In this document: one piece after another, positions 8,698 to 15,796 of the stretch | Numbering within the stretch: the first letter of the stretch is position 1 | Layout of the letters: each line of letters starts with the position of its first letter | Assembly (NCBI GenBank): GCA_964636385.1 | Contig: CAZWSC010000043.1 | Location: 1 to 59,370 of the forward strand | DNA from: CAZWSC01 sp964636385 | GTDB lineage: Bacteria; Eisenbacteria; RBG-16-71-46; CAIMUX01 | Reading direction: 5' to 3' | Length of the DNA: 59,370 bases | Program-made: the position numbers and the translations under genes | The notes under the pieces: model-generated | What the model saw: the letters and a program-made list of their open reading frames with translations, nothing else | Told to the model about the DNA's origin: nothing | Database searches by the model: none

Positions 8698-9345
8698 TCA
8701 CGCCGAGTGCGGGCGGAGGAGCTCTGACCGGTCTCGGCCGGTCAGGGAAGCCAGAGACCTCTCCGCGGCGGCGGCAGCGGCGTCGATCTGCGCTTCCGGC
8801 CCGGAGAGATAGAGCCGTCCGAAAGCACCGATGGGATTGACGTCCACGAGCGTGACCCTGGCCGCCTTCTCAGCCTCGTTGGCGGCAATCATGGTGCATG
8901 CCGCCGGTTCGGTCTCCAGTATGTAGAGGGAGTCGCCGGCCAGGATCATCGAACCGTAACGGGTGCGGTTGATCAGCTGCGAATGGTCCGCTTCAACCCC
9001 CCTGATAATCTGCGAGGAGACGGCTCTCGGCTTCAGCCGGTCGGCCTCCCTGCGACCGATTCCTGAGAGGATCGCCTCACCCGCCTGGCGCACCTGGCCC
9101 TGATCCGGGTGGTGAACCTCCATGACGCCGAACGCCCGCTCCACCGCTATGGTGGCGGGCCGACATCGCGTGGCCTTCAGCGCCGTGTCGAGCAGGCGAT
9201 GTATTGCGATCCCGGGGGCGATCTCCACCCAGAGCGAGGCCACCCCCGCCACGGGAAGAAACCCTCTCGAGGTTGTCCCGATATGGGCCGCGAGCTGCGG
9301 CTGAAGACTGTCGAGAAAAGCAAAAGTTCTGAGCTCGATCTGCAT
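8698..9345 (-). CDS. Double BMC-domain (BMC-T type) microcompartment shell-like protein
   Basis: A 215-residue protein that reads as two bacterial-microcompartment domains. The first is about 33-97 (GVASLWVEIAPGIAIHRLLD, ALKATRCRPATIAVERAFGVMEV). The second is about 137-203 (AGDSLYILETEPAACTMIAA, NEAEKAARVTLVDVNPIGAF, then GRLYLSGPEAQIDAAAAAAE). The helix-strand pattern, with an ALKA/EAEKAA helix, an RVTLVDV strand and the terminal sAE-rich helix, is typical of BMC shell subunits. Tandem BMC proteins form pseudohexameric trimers with larger pores. No other shell gene, vertex protein or encapsulated enzyme lies in this window, so it is an orphan here. It is 65 bases downstream of the ImmA-like gene on the same strand and may share that transcript. 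Confidence 0.8.
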   Translation of the reverse strand: MQIELRTFAFLDSLQPQLAAHIGTTSRGFLPVAGVASLWVEIAPGIAIHRLLDTALKATRCRPATIAVERAFGVMEVHHPDQGQVRQAGEAILSGIGRREADRLKPRAVSSQIIRGVEADHSQLINRTRYGSMILAGDSLYILETEPAACTMIAANEAEKAARVTLVDVNPIGAFGRLYLSGPEAQIDAAAAAAERSLASLTGRDRSELLRPHSA

Positions 9346-9410
9346 GGATGAATCCTAGCCCCAACCGTGGAGATATGATACGGCAGAACTCCCCGAACCC
9401 GGCCATCTCC

Positions 9411-10517
9411 TCAGGAGTCCCGATCGCCTTCCCGAACCGGTAGATTGGCCCAGTTGACGATCCTGAGCGCCTCGGCCTGCGTCGTATCCAGGAACTCGGC
9501 GAGGGTGTCAGGCTTCAGAATCGCCGCACTGAATGCCGCCAGGGAGAGGTGGACATATCGCTCGGGCAGTGACAGGCAGGAGATCGTCACAGGATCGCCC
9601 TGCCGCGCGGCCGGATGGACCAGGGGATGGTCCCTGCTCACTGCACCCCCGGGCTCCCGGGGCAGGATCGCCGCCTCTCGCGGATGTTTCTCCTCCGCAG
9701 ACCCGTTAAGCCCGAGGTCAGCAATCCTGAGGTGCACCAGCGCAGCGGGAACCTCGAAGATCGCGGCCAACTGGTCCGCCTGGCACCGGTCTGCATCCGG
9801 ATCGGCTCTTCCCTGCAATGACCCCTGCACTTCCGCCAGGACCGAGCGGAACAACCCTTCCGGCATCAGCAAGGCGCGTGAGAACCGGTCCGCCCTGCGC
9901 TCCTCAGGGGTATCGCTGAGATTCCGCAGAGAGTGCGGATCCCACCTGCAGAAGCGGGACTGGTAGGGGTCGAAGTCGGCGACAAGGTGCCCGAACTCGT
10001 GGGCGAGCACATAGCACGCCACCGGCTCATCCAGGGGCCTTCCCACGAGCAGCGCAGGCCCAATGCCGTCCTCGAAGCTGAACGCCCCGAAGAGGGGTGC
10101 GGACCCGTCCGGGGAGCCGCAGGCCGCATCCACTGCCTGCTGCATGGGCGACAGCACCTTAATCCCGATCCCGTCGAGGACCGAAACAAGCTCATCCGCG
10201 GCACCGGTCTCCCAGTCCAGGAGATCCCGCTCACCACCCGCCAATCGCTCCCCCTGGGCTTCAGGACTGTCGCCGCTGGAGTCCCGGGCCGCGGAAGTGT
10301 GCAACGGCAGATTGAACAGGACATCCCCCTGGATCAGGCGCTCCAGGAAGGCGAACCTCCTGCCCAGAGCTACGGAGGCGGTCAGGACCAGCTCCTCCCA
10401 GGAACCGCGATCGGGAGCGTCGAGGTAGGAGGAGGCGGAGCCGCGAATCGCGGCAGCTTCACCGGGCCGGAAGGGATACTGCGGATGGTCCTGAACGGTC
10501 GGGACCGGCACATTCAT
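9411..10517 (-). CDS. ImmA/IrrE-like (M78) zinc metalloprotease
   Basis: A 368-residue protein with a zinc-metallopeptidase core: LAHEFGHLV with HEFGH at 173-177, and the third-ligand region ERRADRFSRALLMP (206-219), the arrangement of the ImmA/IrrE family. Family members cleave repressors or act as regulatory proteases. Here there is no recognisable helix-turn-helix domain; the N-terminal 110 residues and the C-terminal 130 residues (ending LAEFLDTTQAEALRIVNWANLPV) have no assignment by eye. Its start overlaps the btpA-like stop (ATGA-type, 10514-10517), so the two are translationally coupled. A BMC-domain protein follows 65 bases downstream. The target protein is unknown. Confidence 0.8.
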   Translation of the reverse strand: MNVPVPTVQDHPQYPFRPGEAAAIRGSASSYLDAPDRGSWEELVLTASVALGRRFAFLERLIQGDVLFNLPLHTSAARDSSGDSPEAQGERLAGGERDLLDWETGAADELVSVLDGIGIKVLSPMQQAVDAACGSPDGSAPLFGAFSFEDGIGPALLVGRPLDEPVACYVLAHEFGHLVADFDPYQSRFCRWDPHSLRNLSDTPEERRADRFSRALLMPEGLFRSVLAEVQGSLQGRADPDADRCQADQLAAIFEVPAALVHLRIADLGLNGSAEEKHPREAAILPREPGGAVSRDHPLVHPAARQGDPVTISCLSLPERYVHLSLAAFSAAILKPDTLAEFLDTTQAEALRIVNWANLPVREGDRDS

Positions 10518-11362
10518 TGCGATGCCCTCTCTGATCCGCCGGCAGACACGGCAGGCCGGGCGGAATCCAGCATCCGCCGGACCCTGGCCCGCTCAACCGG
10601 AGCGCCAACGGCGCCACCAGCCTTCAGCGAGGTGCCTGCGATCGCGCCGCAGCAGCGGGCAAGGTATTCGCGGATCCTGTCCTCGGTCATCCCGCTTGCA
10701 GCCAGCACCGGGATACCATCTGCCGCTTTCACAACAGCATCGAGGGCGTTCATGTCTGGGGGTGACCCAGTGCGCTCCCCGGTCACCAGGAGTGCATCAG
10801 CCAGCCCGCGCTCGACAAGATCCCGGACGCTCTCGGCGATCGGAACCGGTGCGGCAGGGTGCGAGTGCTTCACCCGCACGTCGGCCAGTATTGCCAGGCC
10901 GGGCACCAGGGCGCTGCGCAGGCGCAGGGTCTCCCAGGCACGGCCGTGGACAAGCCCCTGGTCGGTCCACGCGCTGCCGGCATGCACGTTGACGCGGATG
11001 AACTCCGCCCCGGTTGCCGCTGCCACGGCAATGGCGCCGGCTGCGTCGTTTCGCAGCACGTTGACCCCCCACGAAAGCGATGGATCCATCTCCGCACGCA
11101 GCAGACTCAGGACAGCAGCCATGGCTGCGATGGTCTCCCGGGAAACGCAATCCGGACAGAACGGGGCATCGCCGTAGTTCTCGATAAGGATGGTTCGAAC
11201 TCCTTCGTCGGCCAGGGCAGAGGCATCCTGCCGGGCACGATCCAGAACTGCACTCATCGATCCACCCCACCGCGGGCTCCCGGGAAGGGGAGCCAGATGA
11301 ACCATCCCGATGATCGGGAACTCCCCTCTCAACCAGGTCGGTCTTGTCGCATTGTAAGACAT
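10514..11362 (-). CDS. btpA: BtpA/SgcQ-family TIM-barrel protein
   Basis: A 282-residue protein of the BtpA family. Landmarks are IIGMVHLAPLPGSPRWGG (about 17-34), GVRTILIENYGDAPF, WGVNVLRNDA, GAEFIRVNVHAGSAWTDQGL and LLVTGERTGSPP, a (beta/alpha)8 pattern. BtpA was named from cyanobacterial photosystem I biogenesis, but family members are common in non-phototrophs, and SgcQ belongs to a carbohydrate gene set. The catalytic role is not settled; a nucleotide or sugar-phosphate aldolase/hydrolase-like activity is a guess. It lies 9 bases after the small barrel gene and is coupled to the protease gene, so it is mid-operon. Confidence 0.85.
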   Translation of the reverse strand: MSYNATRPTWLRGEFPIIGMVHLAPLPGSPRWGGSMSAVLDRARQDASALADEGVRTILIENYGDAPFCPDCVSRETIAAMAAVLSLLRAEMDPSLSWGVNVLRNDAAGAIAVAAATGAEFIRVNVHAGSAWTDQGLVHGRAWETLRLRSALVPGLAILADVRVKHSHPAAPVPIAESVRDLVERGLADALLVTGERTGSPPDMNALDAVVKAADGIPVLAASGMTEDRIREYLARCCGAIAGTSLKAGGAVGAPVERARVRRMLDSARPAVSAGGSERASQ

Positions 11363-11371
11363 AGATTCCTG

Positions 11372-11899
11372 CTAGTAGTGGAACGTGTAGCCCAGCAACA
11401 GCTTGAAATCCGGGTACTCGTCGGTAATGCCGACTTTCAGATCCAGGTGCAGGGGCATATTCGCGAGGATGAACTCGTAGCCTGCCGTCGCTGCCACGCC
11501 CAACTCGGAGCTGGACCTGTTGACATTGTGCGGCCCCCGTAAGGGCCGATCCATCCTCCGGTAGAGTATGCCCAGCCAACCACCGAAGTAGAGCTTACCG
11601 GCTGATCCGGTCGGAATGGCATAGGTGATGTCCGGACCGACGGTGAGAAGAGTCATATGGTCACCGAGCCCGGTGTCCGCTGCCACTCGAATGCGGAGAT
11701 TCTCTGCGGGCTCACCCATTCCGGCGTTCATCCCGATCACGAACTGATCAGGACTCGAAGACATGCCGACGCAAACGCCCCATCCGCTCAGCCCGAGCCG
11801 ACCGGCCCCGGCGGGATCGGTACCGAGCGAAGTCAGCAGGATTGCCACCGCAGCCAGTGCGGATTGCCGTAGATACCTCCTCATCGCGACCCTGCTCAT
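11372..11899 (-). CDS. Small outer-membrane beta-barrel-like protein
   Basis: A 175-residue protein with a Sec signal peptide (MSRVAMRRYLRQSALAAVAILLTSL..., cleavage near AGA-G). Alternating-residue strands follow: FVIGMNAGMG, TLLTVGPDITYAIP, GKLYFGGWLGILYRR, ELGVAATAGYEFIL, LHLDLKVGITD and FKLLLGYTFHY, ending in an aromatic residue as outer-membrane barrels do. About eight strands fit an OmpA/OmpW-sized barrel. The ATG at 11899 has AAGGAGGT 6-7 bases upstream. It is the first gene of the btpA-protease(-BMC) group; what it transports or anchors is unknown. Confidence 0.7.
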   Translation of the reverse strand: MSRVAMRRYLRQSALAAVAILLTSLGTDPAGAGRLGLSGWGVCVGMSSSPDQFVIGMNAGMGEPAENLRIRVAADTGLGDHMTLLTVGPDITYAIPTGSAGKLYFGGWLGILYRRMDRPLRGPHNVNRSSSELGVAATAGYEFILANMPLHLDLKVGITDEYPDFKLLLGYTFHY

Positions 11900-12380
11900 C
11901 TTTCCACCTCCTTGCGGCGCAGCTTGCTACAGGGGAGGACCGACCCGAATCGCTCACAGATCACAATGGCTGGGAGACCCTGGCGGAACTGCCCCATGGA
12001 TTCTAGTGCCCTGAGCGGCGTCAGGGTCAACTCCTATTACGCCCAGTCAGGCGTCACTGAGTCTCAGTAGTGGCCGGGATCGCGAACCCGCTGATCGACT
12101 GCGTCAACCTGTTGGAACAAAATGTACTGAGGGATCTCCACCCCCAATCGGAGGTTGAATCTGCCCGAATGATGTGGTAGCATTTTTACCAGTGAGTTTG
12201 CGGGCGCTCGACCTGTCCACGCTTGAGGCGCACAGGCATTGCCAGGTTTGCGAGGTCCGGGTTCACGGGAATACAAGACGGAGGTAACTACTTCATTCAT
12301 TGGATGTTGCGCCATGAGTGCGATCGACGGGTCGCATCTCAATCAATCACTTGGGTACCCAATCCTAGAAAGGACGAATC
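11900..12380. other. Divergent intergenic region
   Basis: This 481-base gap lies between the leftward barrel gene and the rightward secreted protein. A GGAGGT at about 12281 precedes a 27-residue frame (ATG near 12304) that runs into the next start, but the spacing is wrong and the peptide is unremarkable. No tRNA, hairpin or clear promoter is seen. It must hold the two divergent promoters. Confidence 0.45.
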
Positions 12381-13523
12381 ATGACACGAGTGCGAAAGCT
12401 GGCGCTGACCCTCACCCCGCTGTTGGTTCTGGGACTCGTCACCGTTGCCGGCGCCGTCGACAAGGACGAGCTGCTGCACGGTCCGACGACCCACGTACCG
12501 CATGCTGAGGAAGGCGCAAGGGCGCAGGGCGATGACTGTACCGATCCCATCGTCATCGACACCCTGCCGTTCTCCGGTACAGGCTTCACCAACTGCGGTA
12601 GCGGCAACAACTACAGCGACACCTGCCTCGGTTCCTATGACGGCGGCGAGGACATCATGTTCAAGCTCGTCCTGACCGAGGAGACCACGATCCAGATTCA
12701 CATGGACCCCCTGGGCACAGCGACCTGGACGGGCATCGCCATCGACGATCAGTGCCCCCCGGGCGATCCCTGCATTGCCTTCGCGACCGGTTCCTCCGGC
12801 CCGAAGTCCATCACCAGCCTGACTCTTGCGGCTGGCGAGTACTACATCATGGTCGACACCTGGCCGTCGCCCAACTGCATCCCCGAGTTCAACCTCACGG
12901 TTGACTTCGACGATCCGCCGCCGCCGCCGCCGGAGAACGACACCTGTGACGGCGCCATCGAGATCGAGCGCTGCACGAGCGGCGTCATCTATGGCGATCT
13001 GACCTATGCCACCAACGACTACAACCCGGCCGTTCCGGGGCCCAGCTGCACCGGCTACTCCGCCATGGGCAAGGACGTGACCTATGTCATGAACCTTGAG
13101 GAAGGCGACGAGGTCAGCCTCTTCTACTTTGGCGGCTATGACGGATCCACCTTCGATGAGTCCTTCTATATCGTCACAGACTGCTCGGACATGACCACCT
13201 GCCTCATCGGCGCTGACAGCACGGTCGGCACCGGTGAGACGATTGTCTGGACGGCTCCCTATGACGGCACGTTCTTCCTGATCTGTGACGCATACGGCAC
13301 CGATACGGGCAACACCTTCGAGCTGACTTTCGACATTACCTGCGCCGGGCCCGCAACGGGCGCCTGCTGCGTCGGCGAGTTCAACGAGATCTGCATCATC
13401 GTTGAGGAAGCAGAATGCGACGGCATCTGGATCGGCGAGGATGTTCCCTGCGATCCTGATCCCTGCGAGCCGGTTCCGACGATCGACGGCTCCTGGGGCC
13501 AGATCAAGAACACCTATCGCTAG
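12381..13523 (+). CDS. Secreted Cys-rich protein with two PPC-like domains
   Basis: A 380-residue exported protein. Residues 1-25 are a Sec signal (MTRVRKLALTLTPLLVLGLV..., cleavage near AGA-V). Two beta-sandwich domains of the bacterial pre-peptidase C-terminal type follow, about 50-178 and 187-325, separated by a PPPPPP linker. Both carry the CTDPI/CDGAI opening and the GEYYIMVDT or DGTFFLICD closing strand. A short cysteine module follows (GACCVGEFNEICIIVEEAEC then PCDPDPC, about 333-366). The protein ends SWGQIKNTYR, a short basic-aromatic tail that could be a sorting signal. The ATG has AAAGGA upstream. It probably sits at the cell surface or is released; no catalytic residues are visible. 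A strong terminator follows. Confidence 0.8.
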   Translation: MTRVRKLALTLTPLLVLGLVTVAGAVDKDELLHGPTTHVPHAEEGARAQGDDCTDPIVIDTLPFSGTGFTNCGSGNNYSDTCLGSYDGGEDIMFKLVLTEETTIQIHMDPLGTATWTGIAIDDQCPPGDPCIAFATGSSGPKSITSLTLAAGEYYIMVDTWPSPNCIPEFNLTVDFDDPPPPPPENDTCDGAIEIERCTSGVIYGDLTYATNDYNPAVPGPSCTGYSAMGKDVTYVMNLEEGDEVSLFYFGGYDGSTFDESFYIVTDCSDMTTCLIGADSTVGTGETIVWTAPYDGTFFLICDAYGTDTGNTFELTFDITCAGPATGACCVGEFNEICIIVEEAECDGIWIGEDVPCDPDPCEPVPTIDGSWGQIKNTYR

Positions 13524-13534
13524 TCACGTCTGTT

Positions 13535-13553
13535 GAGTCCCCTTCAGGGACTC
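13535..13553 (+). terminator. Small hairpin after the PPC-domain gene
   Basis: GAGTCCC and GGGACTC arms with a 5-base CTTCA loop lie 12 bases after the stop codon. There is no T-tract, so on its own this is a weak terminator; it may protect or stabilise the 3' end, with the stronger hairpin just downstream completing termination. Confidence 0.45.
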
Positions 13554-13563
13554 CGCTCATTCG

Positions 13564-13597
13564 AATCCCGGCCCTCCGAGAGGGGGCCGGGATTTCT
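13564..13597 (+). terminator. Intrinsic terminator of the PPC-domain gene
   Basis: A perfect 11-base-pair stem (AATCCCGGCCC at 13564-13574 with GGGCCGGGATT at 13584-13594) is followed by TCT. Its strength and position 40 bases after the stop make it the main terminator for the secreted-protein gene. Confidence 0.75.
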
Positions 13598-13665
13598 GCA
13601 TGGGTTCGGAATGCAGGAGTTGCCTGATCTGGCCTAACCGATGCGCGCAGGGCCGGAAATAAATC

Positions 13666-13693
13666 GGGCCGGCACCGTTTCCGGTACCGGCCC
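13666..13693 (-). terminator. Intrinsic terminator of hsp20
   Basis: Arms GGGCCGGCACCG (13666-13677) and CGGTACCGGCCC (13682-13693) pair with one mismatch around a 4-base loop. Read on the minus strand the stem is followed by GATTTATTTCC, a T-rich tail, and it begins 30 bases after the hsp20 stop. Confidence 0.75.
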
Positions 13694-13722
13694 ATGGGGT
13701 TGGTTTCCGCTGCCCCTGCGGA

Positions 13723-14181
13723 CTACCTGCCACTGATCTGGATCTTCCTCGGACTCGCCTCAGGCTTGTACGGGAGTACCAGCTCAAGAACGCCGTCCTT
13801 CACCTGTGCCTCGGACTTGTCCATGTCGACCTTGTCCGGTATCCGCAGAGTTCGCGAGAAGCTTCCCTGGAACCGCTCTCTCACGTAGAAGCGGGAACCT
13901 TCCTTCTTCTCCTTCTCTTCAGTGGTCGTGCCGGTAATGGTGAGCACGCCGTCTTCGTAGGTGATCTCGATGTCATCCTTCGAGATGCCCGGCAGATCCG
14001 CCATCACGAGAAGACGGCCTTCATCTTCCCTCACATCCACTGCGGGAACCATGTGCCTTGTCCTGGTCTGAGCACCGGGTTCACCCAGAGCCCACCCGAA
14101 CAGACGATCCCAGTCCGCATTGTCGAAGAAGCCCCAAGGGCGATTCTCCGGACTCTTAGGCTGCCAACGTACGAGTGTCAT
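13723..14181 (-). CDS. hsp20: Small heat-shock protein (Hsp20/alpha-crystallin)
   Basis: A 152-residue ATP-independent holdase chaperone. The alpha-crystallin domain spans about 44-140: VPAVDVREDEGRLLVMADLPG, then DIEITYEDGVLTITG, then FSRTLRIPDKVDMDKSEAQ and the closing KDGVLELVLP (the A-x-x-x-G-V-L motif). The short tail contains IQI, the I-x-I motif used in oligomer assembly. The N-terminal arm has WGFFDNADWDRLFG. The ATG at 14181 has GGAGGTGG upstream. The gene stands alone with its own terminator. A large hairpin lies 55-100 bases upstream of the start and may be regulatory. Confidence 0.95.
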   Translation of the reverse strand: MTLVRWQPKSPENRPWGFFDNADWDRLFGWALGEPGAQTRTRHMVPAVDVREDEGRLLVMADLPGISKDDIEITYEDGVLTITGTTTEEKEKKEGSRFYVRERFQGSFSRTLRIPDKVDMDKSEAQVKDGVLELVLPYKPEASPRKIQISGR

Positions 14182-14757
14182 GATCCACCTCCTGCTTCTG
14201 ATCCAGTGTCCCTTGTCTCTACCTTTACCTTTTCCGGCGAGGTTCCCGGGGGCTTCATAAGCCCCTCCAGCCTCGCCTCATCTTTCTCCCGTAACCAGCA
14301 TCGCCCTTCGCCTGATCTCTCATCTGGTCACCTCAATCCATGCAGGAGTCGTGCCAACTGGGTGCCGGGCGGAACACTTCTGCCCTAATCTCCTGCCAGA
14401 CAACCATTTGGGGAATCTGGACAGATCTGAACCGGCTCGCCATCTGCGATTCGCTTCCCAGTGGACACAAGAATGCGCCTGGGAGTGTTTCAGATCGCGA
14501 CAGTTGATGATCCATTTTGAAACACACACCCGTCCAGGCAGGCCTTCTGTCATTGCCACACATCTCAATGGAGAGCTTGCTTCGACGGCACTCAGGAACA
14601 CTGTCCGCATTGCCTGGCACAGTCCCTTCTCGTCGCGCCACGGTATCAGCCCGGCAGGGGCGTCGCCGTGGTATGCTGCGCCTCTGGCCCGGTCGTCCAC
14701 GCCAGATCCGAAGGCGGCCGCAACGCTCGGAACAAGGTGAGCTGAGGAGGCGAAAGG
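14182..14757. other. Divergent intergenic region upstream of hsp20
   Basis: This 576-base gap lies between hsp20 (leftward) and the LOG-family gene (rightward). Apart from the hairpin at 14236-14277 I see no gene; open frames crossing it on either strand have no recognisable domains and are shadows of the neighbouring gene. The right end holds a GGAGG ribosome-binding site for the gene at 14758. Confidence 0.45.
14236..14277 (-). promoter_or_regulatory. Two-tier hairpin in the hsp20 leader
   Basis: Outer arms GGCGAGG (14236-14242) and CCTCGCC (14271-14277) enclose a second stem GGGGCTT (14249-14255) / AAGCCCC (14259-14265) with a 3-base loop. It lies 55-95 bases upstream of the hsp20 ATG. 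If transcribed it would be a very stable 5'-leader structure. It does not match the CIRCE operator. It does not include the ribosome-binding site as drawn, so a ROSE-type thermometer is not shown. Confidence 0.5.
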
Positions 14758-15786
14758 ATGAATGAGCGCCTGCCCTACGACAGGAGCGATATGAACGGAC
14801 GGATCCGAACCATTCTGGACGAACTGCCCGACGGAGATAACCGCGATCTTCTCGGCGAAATCCTGGGTTCGGTCATGCGTCTCGCCTACGACCGTCCGCT
14901 GCGGCTGGACATGAAGATTGTCAACAGCGCCCTCCGCGAGATGCGTCACTCCTTCAGGATCTTTGCCCCCCACCGCGGCAGGCGGAAGGTGAGCATGTTC
15001 GGGTCGGCCCGCACGCCTGTGGGCACGCCACTCTACCTGAAGGCGGAGGAGACAGCGAGGCAGGCAGTCGAGCACGGCATGATGGTCATCACTGGCGCAG
15101 GGGGCGGCGTGATGGAGGCCGCGAACAAGGGTGCCGGGCTCGAGGACGGCTTCGGCCTGGGCATACGCCTTCCCTTCGAACCGGAGGCAAACCCGTATGT
15201 GCGGCGTGGTGACAGGCTCATCAACTTCAAGTACTTCTTCACCCGCAAGCTCGCCTTTGTAAAGGAATCGGATGCCTTCATACTCTTCCCGGGCGGTTTC
15301 GGCACCAACGATGAGGCGTTCGAACTGCTCACACTCCTTCAGACCGGCAAGGGAGATCCTTGTCCTGTTGTGCTTCTCGACGTGCCGGGCGGCACCTACT
15401 GGGACACCTGGATCGACTTCTGCCGCCGGGAGCTGGTGGAGCCTGGATACATCGACCCGAACGATCTCGACCTGCTGACGCTGGCCCGGTCTCCGGAGGA
15501 TGCACTGGCTGTAATACGGGGGTTCTTTCACAACTATCACTCCTCAAGGTATGTCGGGGATCGTCTTATGCTGCGCCTGAACAGGGCTCTGTCCGATGCT
15601 GAGCTCCGGCTGATTTCGGACGGCTTCTCCGATCTCCTGCAGCCGGATTCGCTGGAGCGCTGCAGCATTCTCGATGAGGAAAGGGATGATCCCATTCTGG
15701 GAAAGCTGCACCCCATATGGCTGCGGTTCGACAGGCGCCAGTTCTCCAGGCTTCGTCAGATGATAGACAGGATCAACCAGCTATGA
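14758..15786 (+). CDS. LOG-family nucleotide 5'-monophosphate phosphoribohydrolase
   Basis: A 342-residue protein with the LOG (lonely guy, formerly lysine-decarboxylase-like) Rossmann fold. VSMFGSARTP is at 78-87, ITGAGGGVMEAANKGA around 111-126, TRKLAFVKESDAFILFPGGF leads into the signature PGGFGTNDE at 178-186, and a catalytic-type Arg is at about 163. LOG enzymes release the base from nucleoside 5'-monophosphates. The ~70-residue N-terminal extension and ~90-residue C-terminal extension make it longer than plant-type LOG. In bacteria such enzymes act in nucleotide salvage rather than cytokinin production. GGAGG lies 7 bases before the ATG. The MATE gene starts 10 bases after the stop. Confidence 0.88.
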   Translation: MNERLPYDRSDMNGRIRTILDELPDGDNRDLLGEILGSVMRLAYDRPLRLDMKIVNSALREMRHSFRIFAPHRGRRKVSMFGSARTPVGTPLYLKAEETARQAVEHGMMVITGAGGGVMEAANKGAGLEDGFGLGIRLPFEPEANPYVRRGDRLINFKYFFTRKLAFVKESDAFILFPGGFGTNDEAFELLTLLQTGKGDPCPVVLLDVPGGTYWDTWIDFCRRELVEPGYIDPNDLDLLTLARSPEDALAVIRGFFHNYHSSRYVGDRLMLRLNRALSDAELRLISDGFSDLLQPDSLERCSILDEERDDPILGKLHPIWLRFDRRQFSRLRQMIDRINQL

Positions 15787-15796
15787 ACCCGACTGC

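Noticed and set aside
12304..12384. 27-codon frame (MLRHECDRR...) ending in the start of the secreted protein
   Set aside because: The GGAGGT upstream is too far from its ATG (more than 15 bases) and the peptide shows no leader-peptide features.
14320..15540. Open frame of 406 codons on the minus strand across the hsp20/LOG intergenic region
   Set aside because: Mostly antisense to the LOG-family gene. The protein lacks domain features and the start has no supporting signal.
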